DNA from: Camillea tinctor
Taxonomy: Eukaryota; Ascomycota; Sordariomycetes; Xylariales; Xylariaceae
Assembly: GCA_022578605.1 (NCBI GenBank)
Contig: MU394179.1
Span: 1-35,889 of the forward strand
Length of the DNA: 35,889 nucleotides
Reading direction: 5' to 3'
Shown here: piece after piece, positions 1 to 11,000 of the stretch
How the letters are laid out: every line of letters begins with the position of its first letter
Numbering within the stretch: position 1 is the stretch's first letter
Translations under genes and position numbers: made by a program
Notes under the pieces: model-generated
The model's database searches: none
The model's input: the letters and a program-made list of their open reading frames with translations, nothing else
Told to the model about the DNA's origin: nothing

Positions 1-95
1 TATTTATTTTATTTATTTTATTTATTTTATTTATTTTATTTATTTTATTTATTTTATTTATTTTATTTATTTTATTTATTTTATTTATTTTATTT
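1..95. repeat. 9-bp tandem repeat (TATTTATTT)n
   Basis: Ten perfect head-to-tail copies of TATTTATTT cover 1-90, with a partial copy to 95. The array is cut by the window edge, so its full length is unknown. The related inverted position on the right (about 34510-34540) has only about one and a half units, so the array has expanded here or shrunk there. Confidence 0.95.
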
Positions 96-1770
96 CATTA
101 TGTTTAAAGTTTAATAAACTTTTAAGTTAATATTAAACTTAATAATTACATAATAAAAATAAGAAGTAATTATGTACCTTACACATAAATAAGTTGCGCT
201 TTTTTACATAACCTTAATTAAATAGTTTTTTTTTTAAACATAAATAAACAACTGTTTTTTACTACTTGTTATTTGCTTTTATTTTTTTACTTTATTAACG
301 TATATATACTTATTAATAAAATTAATAAGCCATTTATGCTTTTAATAACTGTTTATTACTTAACTATATAAAAATAAAAGGCTTAATTATTAAAAATATA
401 ACGGCTTTAATATAAAAAGTTAAAATATAAGTTATATAATGTTAATAAAAAAAGGTTGTTATATAATATTAATATTAATAAGTTTTATAACTGTTTAATC
501 CATTATTTCTTTATTTTATTAAGTTATTAAAACATAATAAATAAATGTATTAATATTAATGTCGTTTTTACTGTATTTTATATTGCTATACTTTTAAATA
601 AAAATATAAAATACTAGTAAAAGATTTTCGTATTTATTTTATATTATTATACCTTTAAATAAAAGCATAAAATATTAATAAAAAGTTGTAATTTATATTG
701 CTATATGTTTAATAATATTAATTAATATAAATATGCTTTATAAACATATAAACGTACGTAAAAAAACATAATAATAAATAAAAAAAATAAAAACTGGTGT
801 ATTTAAGTATTTTTAATGAGGGAACTATTTAATTAAAAGTTTTAAAGTATTAACAACTTTTTTATAATTTTTATATAAAATAATTAAAGCTATATAAAAT
901 GATTAAGGCCATATAAAATAATTAAAGCTATAAGGCTTTTAATTATCATCATTTATAATATAATTAACAACTTATTAAAAATAAAATAATTTTATTATTT
1001 ATTCATTATATAAAATATTTTACTTTTTAACTTTTTATATTTTTATTTATTAAAAAGGTAAGTTAATAAATACGTTAATTAATTACGTAATTTTTTAAAA
1101 ATGCTTAAAAATAAGTTATTATATTAAATGTAAGCTTTTAAAAAATATTAGTTTAATATATATTTAAAAGCTTTATTTATGTTAATTAAAGTTAATTATA
1201 TAAAGTTTTATTTTTATATAATTTAAAAAATTATAAGTTAAAATTAAAACAATTATTTACTATAATAATTATTGTTAATTAATTAAAATAAAACCTTTAA
1301 AAATGTTAATAAAAATATTAATTAATTTTAAGCTTAAACTGCAGTATTAAATACTATAAAATGATTTTTAATATTAAAAATAATTATTATTATTATTTAA
1401 CTTTTATAAATAAACTATTAATATTTTTTTTATAAAAACGTTATCATTAAAAATATTTTAATTATTAATTAAATTTAAGTTTAAAAAATTAATTATAATT
1501 AAAAAGTTATTAAAATAAAATATAACAATATAAAGTAATATTAAATATTGCTGTTTTTTTATTTTATTTATATAAGGTATTATACACTTTTTAATATATA
1601 ATAATTATAAATAATATTATTATAATTTAATAATTTAATAATTATTATTTTAACGTTATAATTATTTAAAATTTTTATATATTTTTATAATATTAAGTAA
1701 TATAAAGCTATAATAATTAATAAAAATTATTTTAATATAAAATATAAAGGTTGTAAAAGTTATGCAAGGT
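1..1770. repeat. AT-saturated left flank, RIP-degraded repeats
   Basis: Almost pure A/T with no credible coding frame. It contains diverged, inverted copies of sequence found in the right flank: for example 330-420 matches the reverse complement of about 34371-34462, and the 874-965 stretch matches the reverse complement of about 33909-34017. Where copies differ, many differences are G/A or C/T, as expected for RIP. The AT-rich character ends abruptly near 1770-1800. No transposase or reverse transcriptase frame survives, so the element class is unknown. Confidence 0.8.
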
Positions 1771-3995
1771 CAGGTATGTCCATTTAAACTTTTAAAACGG
1801 GTGAAGCGGAACCTGGTGACGGGGAAGGAAACGGTGGAGTCTGCAACCAATTCAAAAGCCCCTATCTTACCTACATCGTTGTAAGTAGCATCTTTTTTCA
1901 TTCCCTACCTAGGTACGCATGTCATCATTTACGCTACAGTGAAGCCCATAAACCTTACATCTCCGGTAACCAACAGGCGATGCAGCAATGTTCGGCCCGG
2001 CGAAGCATCTGGATGTGGCGTATGTAGCCACAGCAAATAGTCTCTTTCTTGTCCACATCCTAAGCCAACAGAAATAGAAATTCCGATATGATGCAAATAG
2101 CTTTCCATCGTACGATATCATGAACAGAGAAAATAGAAAGTTAGGTTTTGCAACCCACCCAATGCAACAAAGAGTATGTACAACATCATGAGGTACCTTC
2201 ACTAGGATACTTTTTCTACTCTCAGATCTTCGGACTAATTTTTTCAGCTGTCCATCGTACTATCGGATGGCTACAAAGAGCCTACTTTCAACGATGTATC
2301 TCTCTCCCTTCCCCTTTCTTTTTGGTTTCCTCCCTAATAATTCAAATTATTAGGTATAGGCCAACAAAACACGAACAGCACCTTCTTACATTAATCGTTT
2401 TCACCTATCTCCGAACAGTGATTTCAACCGTTGATATGAAGCGCCCTTGTCATCTCTGCAGCATTTTCTGTAGTAGGCTCTCTTATGATAGGCTCCCTTG
2501 GTCTTGAACTGATTATAACCCGATTTGGATGGGGGCAACGAATGCCATCAACGCGGCTGGTGCCTCGTGTTTGGATTGGGGCGGCACGGCGGTCCTATTA
2601 GCGGGGAATGCATTGTAGAGGGACAAAATATAATGCATGATTGGATAGGCTTTACTGCTGCAATAAATTTGACCATTATACATGCACAGGACTTTCATGA
2701 AAATGCGGGCGCAAGGATGAGATGAAGGATAAAGATGCCAATAATGTACGGTAAGCGATTTTCTCGTATACTCTTGGACCTGGTGTCGGGTATCCTCCAG
2801 CCAGTGGTCTGCTCGATATTTAGGAAGATAGACATACCGTTGCCTTGGCTGGTCGTACTAGGTATCAGTGGCAACACGGTAATAACGGTCACTTGGGCAT
2901 AGTACGGCGGAACGAATAAACAAATCCATTAATCTAGAAAAAACTATGGTGTCTCTAGAGTGACTTGGTCTAAAGTCCTCGTTTCTTTATAGAGAATGCT
3001 TGAGATCACTATGACTATATTACGCTGTAGTTCACCTATACATTTGCTTTTTACTGTTGGCATCTTGCTACTTAGTTTCCTTCTAGGAACTTGCTCAAAT
3101 TTGTTACGGGCATTAAAGCCTCTTATAACGTAAGATAAAACCACAGCTCAACAGATTAAAATTAAAAGGAAATCTACCTATTATCCGCATTGTGCGAAAA
3201 GGTCGTATGTGTGTAATGCAGGTTATGGTAAACCCCCAGCCTAGTAAATGCGCACGGACTACAAATATTAAGTGGTGTGGAGTGCTGACGCTGGCGTAAT
3301 AAATCTAGAACGTTGGGTGGTGGTCAGTAGGACCCAGGCACATCATAATGAACGAATAATCGATGATGTAAGGATGTATTCAGTTTATTATGAGGAATGA
3401 TAGATCATGGGGCACATGGCAGTAGGTATGTACCTTGTGGGGAACAACGAGACTGTTTCAGGTATAGGTAACGGTATTGCAGGGTGGCTGTAGTTCTAGC
3501 CTCCCGGATCACAACATCGTGATTACCCAAATTACCTAATTGCTCGGTGCTCTGTGGCACCCTCTAAGCCCTGTATAAGGCTCGCATAAGGCTCACCGGG
3601 CTTGGCCAGATATCGTGCATATATGTTGCTGGCCAGGCCGGAACAGACGGGTTCTGTGTTGGTCTGCAGTGATCCAAACCCCGATCAGATTGGGCTCTGC
3701 AGACTATTACCTGTTGTGCATCTATACCCTCCGGGCTCGTCAAGATTATCCAGTATTAAGTTAGGTACCTACCCAGTAGCTGGTCTACAATCTACTGTAC
3801 GTCTCATCGACTGGACCGTCAAGGTTGGATGTACTGCCGTAGAACATCTAGGCGCGTATTCTTTATTTCCTATCGTAAAATACATCGCAAACTAGGTAGG
3901 CAATCCCCCCTGTCGTTGTAATTTAACAACCAGGCTACGTAGCCGAACCCAACTAGTACCTCTTTAGGACCACGGAAAAAACATAACCCCAAAGC
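1771..3995. other. Intergenic stretch, no supported gene
   Basis: Base composition is ordinary here, unlike the flank before it. Open frames are short (under about 120 codons), overlap each other on both strands and show no recognisable motif. I tried joining frames across possible introns and found nothing coherent. A small perfect inverted repeat (10-bp arms 2333-2342 and 2345-2354, loop CA) is the only local structure I noticed. The last part is the 3' side of the argininosuccinate synthase gene. Confidence 0.6.
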
Positions 3996-6900
3996 TTAGG
4001 ATTTGCTAAGTGGTTCTCCATCTTTGATCTTCTGTAGACCAAATTTCTTGAGTCGGATAGCCTGGATAGCAATGAATCCACTGGTGTCCATAGGCGAGAA
4101 GCCTTCAAGAGAATCCATTGAGGCATCCTGTTCAGAGTACAAGTTCGATGAATCACTCGAACGACCAAGGACATAGGCCTAGAAGGGTTGATGTTAGCTG
4201 CACGCATACCACATTTGTAAAAGTTCGAAATCACGTACGTTACCCCGATATGCGGCCATCCTCACTACCCCCGATACACTACGTTGTGAGAATACAATCG
4301 AGTTTTCGACCTAAAACGTCAGTTCATTGTTTAACACACCTAGGACCCTGAAAACTCACAAATTCACGCTCTGGACTGAAACTACACAGATAGTTAGTAG
4401 CCACCCGTTGTCCACGTTGAGTAATTAAAAATTCTTGGGCTTGGCGAGATACACGGCCTGAGCAAAGTGCCGCTCAGGTAGAACCTCCTCGGTAAGAAAA
4501 CTATAGGAGAACTGGAAGCCACTTACTACATGCCCTGGTATAATTGTCGGGACCATGTTAGGGTTACAAACTGGTCGCGAAGCTCACGCACACGTGAATC
4601 CATCACAAGACCCTCTAGATCTAAATGCGCAAGACGTGCCACTATTTTTTTTGTTTCCAGTCAGCACTTGAAAATACATATTTATGGGGGTATGTAGCGT
4701 ATGAATTGATACGTCTCCCTGGCTGGTATTTTGTGCATAACCCCTCTAGGTAGATAAATGGATGATCATTGAAATGACATACGAGTTAGTCCTGGCGTGC
4801 TGCAGACAAGGTTAGCAACTGTATCTAGAAGATCTTGAAGATGAAACGGAAGCCCTTGGTAATTTATACAAAGAGTGTGGAATGTGTTGTAACTGAAAAG
4901 TTATCACCACGTCCCTATATAAATGTGCCAGTACGGAGGGTTTCCCTTCGCTGAAACATGATAGAAAACAGGAAAAAAGTAATTACTCACTCATAGCATC
5001 CTGTTTCATCAAAATTAGCAATTGTTAGAATACATCATAAAAAATTTATTACGAGATCGCCGAGGGGATAAAGACGTGCCTCTGCTCTTTAAACCGATAA
5101 ACCCTGAAAAAAGAATACATTGTTAGTAATCTCGTACCAGGCAGGGCTGGGGGAGGAGTGATCGTGTATGGCTCTTGAGAAACGTCCGTAACCATTCACC
5201 AACGAAAACTACCATGTACCATAAAAGGTGACTTGGGAAATACTTACGATTCTCAACAATCTACAAAGATGTCAGCAATTTCTTTCGCCTTGTATTATCC
5301 ATACTGATTGGTGTACAAGAGGCTCCAAATTTCCCGCGAGCGGACGAAGAACGAAACTAGGAAGATGGGGAATATGAAAAAAAAAAGACGAAGAATTTAC
5401 TTACGTCAACACGGCCAACTCCATGGTCATGGCCGATCTTGTTTAGAAGCTTGAAAAGTTCGACAGAGTCTGTAGCTACTGTGTTGCCCGTGACCACTTT
5501 GACTGGAACACTAATCAATCCATGTCAGTTCCCTACAACATGGTTTATATAAGAGTGGACAAGCCCCATTGACAGTGTATGTTTATTAAGCAGAGATATT
5601 GGTTGTTAATCACAAACACCAAAGCCTATTGTTCTTGAAATTTTGTCTGGTTGAGGAATATACATACCCCTTTTTGAAATGTACGGAGAATTCTTGGGGC
5701 TCGCTCGGTGCATCTACCGGGTCAATAGTACGAGTCCAGAGTTCCTTGGGTGGCGTTTTATCGGGATCTTCCTGTTAATCGTCCAATGTATTAGTCTTTT
5801 TTTTTTTTTTGGGGGGTTTTTGGGTTTTTTTTTTGGTTTTGGGTGTGGTTCGTATAAATTATCAAGTAGATAGAGTACTGGGGATGGTGAACAAGACGAA
5901 GGCCAACGTTGCTCAATTGGCGACATATTCTTTCCCCCGTACAATATAGAAAGCAATGAAACTTGGGAACCTACCAAAACACCTGCTTCGTACGAGCACT
6001 ATAAAAATTAGAGATTAGCAGCATTCTGAAACATGTTATGGAAGGAGCATAGTATGCATCCCGATCTATAACTTAGGTTATTTCTTACATGGACAATGTT
6101 CTGTAGTAAATGAGAATGAGGTTAGTAAGGCGTATCCAAATGGATAAGGAACAATATGGAAGTAGAGGAAGGTCGGGGCGTTGGATTGATAAGAAATATA
6201 CGAACGTCGTCCATGCTCCATGGAGCCTTAGGCGTGGAAGAAACTGGAATGTTGTTCTCGGCTGCAAACTTTAAGAGATCGTTGCGACCCCTAGCAAAAA
6301 GGCATTAGCAATTCTGTGTCCGGTAGGATACCGAGTAGCTGAGCTGTAGGCTACATTAAATGCTCCCAGGACAGGGGAGAAACAGGAGGGAGATAATAAT
6401 GAAGACTGACTGGAAACGCTCGATGAATTCAGGGAGCCTCCACGGGGCGATCACCTTAAGGGAGGGGTTCAACGCCATGAAGGCAAGTTCGAAACGGACT
6501 TGACTCGAGGGATATCAGTAGGGGAACCAGCTGAACCAATACCCTCGCGTAGGGCGCGGAAGCAACCTACTCATTCTTGACGCAAATTAGCAATTACAAG
6601 GTGGAAAAAAGAGGGTATAACACGCAGGGTCCGCTTACGCCTTTGCCAGTACATCCGTGACTAAGATACTGGCAGTTGTATCGTTCGGCAACACGAACTT
6701 GGCTTCTTGCTATAACCGGGCGAGCTAGGGCGGTGCCGAGAAGGTATCGATCTTCAAAGATGGCATTGCACATAATGGCCTTGAAGACTACCTCCTCGAC
6801 TAGCTCGCGCTGAAGATCCTCACAAACGAATGCCTCCGCACCCAGCTAAAGAAAGAATTGGAAATTAGCGGTTTCCATCCATGGACCATCTGAAGGGGAA

Positions 6901-7294
6901 TTGAGAGCAGAAGAATATGGGAAAAGACTTGCCTTTAGGGCCTTCTCTTCAACAGCAGCGAAATCTGCAAGGCGAGAGAGTCAGCCAGGGAGCTCTTTGA
7001 GGAGGAGCAGAGAAAAGCATACCCTCTTCTTGACCGACATTAGCTAGGTAACAGACCACAGTGTAGCCCTCGTTCAAGAGCCATTTTAGGATCTATCAAG
7101 GGTTACGTGTTAGCATGCAAACCATACGGGCTACCAACGTAGGAGACAGAGAGATCGCAGGCAGAGAGGGGCGTACTGTGGAGGTGTCAAGCCCGCCAGA
7201 ATAGGCTCTAGTGAGGAGTTAGTAACTAGGCATTCATTAGGGGGGTTCCTGGTAGCAATGGAGCTTCTTACAAGCAAACGCGACCCTTAGACAT
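3996..7294 (-). CDS. Argininosuccinate synthase, 20 exons
   Basis: Predicted to join citrulline and aspartate using ATP to give argininosuccinate (arginine and citrulline cycle, cytosol). Spliced on the minus strand from exons 7294-7272, 7207-7177, 7092-7023, 6964-6933, 6845-6639, 6575-6571, 6503-6411, 6290-6206, 6100-6089, 5998-5975, 5771-5668, 5510-5405, 5260-5248, 5103-5080, 5000-4991, 4799-4783, 4641-4527, 4381-4360, 4310-4239 and 4178-3996. The product has 415 residues, normal for the family. Visible motifs: N-terminal ATP loop [77 protein letters not shown] and C-terminal [10 protein letters not shown]. The first ATG (7294) opens directly into MSKGRVCL. Odd points: 19 introns (49-203 nt), micro-exons, one clear GC-AG intron (6932-6846) and a second possible one (donor at 5079; a GT donor at 5052 would add nine residues). 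LGTALARP replaces the usual LGTSLARP. It may be a housekeeping gene or a cluster paralogue. Confidence 0.9.
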
Positions 7295-8053
7295 GATGTT
7301 GACGCTTGGAGGATGATTCTTGCGGAGAAAATTACAGGTTAGAAATTTATTGATGGCTTTGCACTTGAATATTGGGAAGGTTAAATGAGGTAGGTAGCTG
7401 TGGCAGAGGTATGTCTTGGGGAAGAAAAAAAAAACTTATCTATCGGTACATTATTATATGACATCCCACAATGAGTTTGTTTTCTGACTCATTTTGCCCG
7501 ATATGCGGGGACGATAAGACCCGATAAGCAATTGACAAATAAGATAAGAAAGCAGCTGAAGTACGGAACACAGTGGATCGACGACGTCACAAGCTATATA
7601 GGATCTGTGGCTGAAAATTCGAGCAAAGCGAGGCTTAGGGGGTTCTGGGGGCTTGCCGCCAGGAGGGGTGACACGTCCCGGGCCTACACGGCATTTTATC
7701 TGGATATGACTAACGCGACAACCTTAGAAGTCCACAAGTTGTTTTGGGTACGCCGACTTGTAACGCTATCTATCAGCACGAGTGCAATGCACATAACCTA
7801 GGCAGAGATACCAAATAGTACGGAGATACCTAATCTAGTCAGGTTATAGAGAATTATGTTTTACATTGTATATGAAAAACACATGTGTACCTATATATTC
7901 CTCAATGCCATTTCAGCTAAAGAATAATTGCAGACAAAACCTCGTTGAACGTGACTATCAAGAGAATAGAGAAGAAGTGGAAGAAAAAGGAAGATGAGAA
8001 AAAGAAGAAAAAGCAGGAAAAGAACAGAACGCTTAGATATCATACCCACCCTA
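7295..8053. other. Intergenic: synthase 3' end and ligase promoter
   Basis: Lies between the PKS-NRPS stop codon and the argininosuccinate synthase start; both genes read leftward. The 89-codon frame at 7532-7801 has no recognisable features and is probably chance. An A/G-rich stretch at about 7965-8035 lies just past the PKS-NRPS stop, in its probable 3' untranslated region. No clear promoter box was identified. Confidence 0.6.
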
Positions 8054-11000
8054 TCATTCTTCATTCAACGGCGCGTTGTCCATCGAGGTGACTTGCCATT
8101 TAAAGCCCCTATTCCGAGCCCGTGCTAGCCACTGTATAACGGAAATATCAACTCTTGACGTATCTCTATTCTCGTCCGAGAGAACCCCGAGTATAGCTTC
8201 ACTCATCTTCAGACTAGTTTCCGACTGGTATTGGAAGTATGCTACTTCTTTGTTGCCTGTCAAGTCTGAGTCTAACGCGTCTCGTACGTGTTGCGTCAGG
8301 GTATCTATCTGTATCAGATCGAAGCTAGCTTCCCAACCACGAAGGATAGGGACAGCTCCCATTTCTGATGCGATCTCTCGCAAGTTCCGCATCAACTCCT
8401 CTGTTACGTCAGGAATCACTGGACTGCTAGGTCGCGTGACTCGATGAATGGCGACTGGAAGACCGCATTGTATCGAAGCATTAGTGAGATATATCTCCGA
8501 TGCCCATTTGGATGAGATATAACCTTCTGAATCATTTGTGGGCGGACAACGGCCAGTAATGTCCAAGACACCACCGCTAGAAAAATAATGGAACGGTATC
8601 CGGCGAGAAGAAGCGAGCTTAACTAGAGCCTTGGTAGACTCAAAATTAGGCCCGCGGAGGAGTTGGTAAGAGTCTAGAAAAGAGCGACCAACACCAACAT
8701 GCACGATCAGGTCTATATTGGTTGACAGTGACTTGAAGTCGTGCTCAGAGAGTCCTAGGCGTGGAGCGGCGAGATCCCCCGCGTAAACACGTATCTTATT
8801 CGAGACAATCGGGTTGCCACGTTGTTTGGAACGGACTGCGACACAGTGTACCTCTTCCACGTCGCTGGATTCGACAAGTGAATGTAAAAGCTTTCGACCT
8901 AGGAAACCGGTAGATCCAGTGATGAGGATTTTTCGGGCTTGTGACTTTGGTTGAGAATAATTTATAATATTCGCTCCTTTAGTGATGTCTTGGTCAAGGC
9001 TGACTTCAGACTCCCAATCAATTTTATCCACTTTATCAGCAGCGTCGATCTTGGCTGCCATGGTGCTTAACGTGATGGCGCTAAACAAATCAGCCAGAGA
9101 AAGCCCAGTATTGAATTGCATATTGACCATGATTTGTAGCTTGACGAGAAGCAACGAGTTGCCACCAATCTCGAAGAAAGTAGTACTTTCGTGGATCTCC
9201 GCTACAGCACTCACTCCCTCGTTGAGAACAACCTCCTTCCAAACGTCAGCAAGTTTCCGTTCGGTCTCGGTCAAATCCTCTGACCCCCGTCCGGAAGTTT
9301 CATGTCGGATCTCTAAGGCTTGGACAGCAGCTCGATCTGTCTTGCCGTGCGCATTAACAGGAATATGCTCTAAAGCAATGAATATGGAAGGGATCATATA
9401 TATTGGCAGCGGCAATACGAATCGCAGTGACCGAAGGAATGCATTCTGCTCGCTCTTGTCGACGTATTGACTAGGAGCGAACTGAACGTGGGCAACGAGA
9501 AATTCACCACGCATAGTGACTACAGCCCCGTGCAAAGCGCCTTCAGAAGATTGGAGAATAGTATTCTCGATATCCCCAAGTTCAATCCGTATGCCACGAA
9601 GCTTGATTTGTGTGTCTTCAGCTATCCGTCCTTGGAATAGCAAAGCGCCGTCAGACCGAAGTCGACCCATATCGCCAGTGCGATAAACAGTATGGCCGTC
9701 TATTGATGCGAATTCGGGAGGAGAGTAATGGTTCCCGATGAACTTGCCGTCGCTTAACTTTATGTTATTCAGATATCCCGATGCAACACTTGGTCCACCG
9801 ATGACAATTTCACCCCCTACTCCCTGGGGCACCGGCTCCAAGTTGCGATCAACAATATACACAGAATAGTTAGGAAGTGGAAAACCGGCCGAAATTTCAT
9901 CTCCATCAAATATAGGCCCGTATGGAACCTCTGTCTTGGTACAGGTGATTGATTCGGCTGGACCATATGAGTTGTATAGCTTCAAATTCGCAAGCCCAAG
10001 GCTTTCAATACTCTGTTTCAAGGATAGGGGCATAGTCTCGCCACCCCCCCAAGCAAATCGCCAGCTAGAGGCTCTCATGAGATACGAAGAACCATACGTA
10101 ATCCAGCTAGCGTATTCGGAAGGGGTGGCACGAGTGTAGGTGATGTTTTCGAGTTCAATGATCTTAGATATAGCTATCGGGTCACCCCGACTTTCTTGAG
10201 GCACTATGGTGACAGACCCTGCGTTGACAAGGCCACAAGTGATTTGCTCGAGGGAGAAATCAAAGCTATACGCGCTTTGTTGTAATATTCTCTCAGAACC
10301 AATATCGTATTGTGATACAAGACCCTCGATAGTGTTCTTCAGTGCGGAGTGTTTAAGCACTACCCCCTTCGGAGTCCCTGTAGATCCACTGGTAAATAGG
10401 ATTGCCGCAGGTAAGTTGGGCGTCGCTTGGCTTTTGGTGATAGTAGTCGCCTCCTCTATGGATGAAATGTTAATCGGGATTGTTGGTACGCTCAGCATTA
10501 CCAATTGGTCTTCGGTCTCAGCATGATAGAGAAGAGCTACAGGCTTAGCTACATTTGCGACGACCGCTAAACGATGGAGAGAGTTACGAAGGTCCATGGG
10601 GATATAGGTACAGCCAGAATGCCAAATCGCAAGGAGTGAGCACACCCAGTCAACGCCTGGCTGTTGAAAGACTGCTATTCTGGAGCCATACCTCACACCA
10701 GCCTTGGTTAGCGCTTCGCTGATAGATTGAATACGGACTTGCATTTGCTTATACGTCAGATAATGACCCCTACTGTCACTTAGTGCTTCCTTGTCCGGGT
10801 TTTGGGCCGAGATGTCGTAGATACGATGAGATAAAGTCTCAGGCCAAGTAGAGACGAGTCTCGGTCCTAAATAGCTTGTTAGTAGTGTTAAAGCTTAATG
10901 TTACTCAAAAACTTAAGGTCTAGTTGGTTCTTACCGCGCCCGAGGATTTTTGCTGATGCGATATCCTTGATATCCCAGAGAGGGACGGAGTCAACCCTTG

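Noticed and set aside
1909..3144. Several overlapping frames of 60-119 codons
   Set aside because: Overlap on both strands, no motif, and no sensible joining across introns.
3953..4351. Overlapping frames of 93 and 77 codons near 4000-4350
   Set aside because: They are shadows of the last exons of argininosuccinate synthase, which use another frame.
7532..7801. 89-codon plus-strand frame between the ligase and the synthase
   Set aside because: No recognisable motif or neighbour logic; it lies in the gap between two leftward genes and length alone is compatible with chance.
8371..8381. Match to the ToxE box pattern (ATCTCNCGNA)
   Set aside because: It lies inside the coding sequence of the synthase R domain, so a promoter role is unlikely; only an imperfect match was seen in the divergent promoter near 21887.
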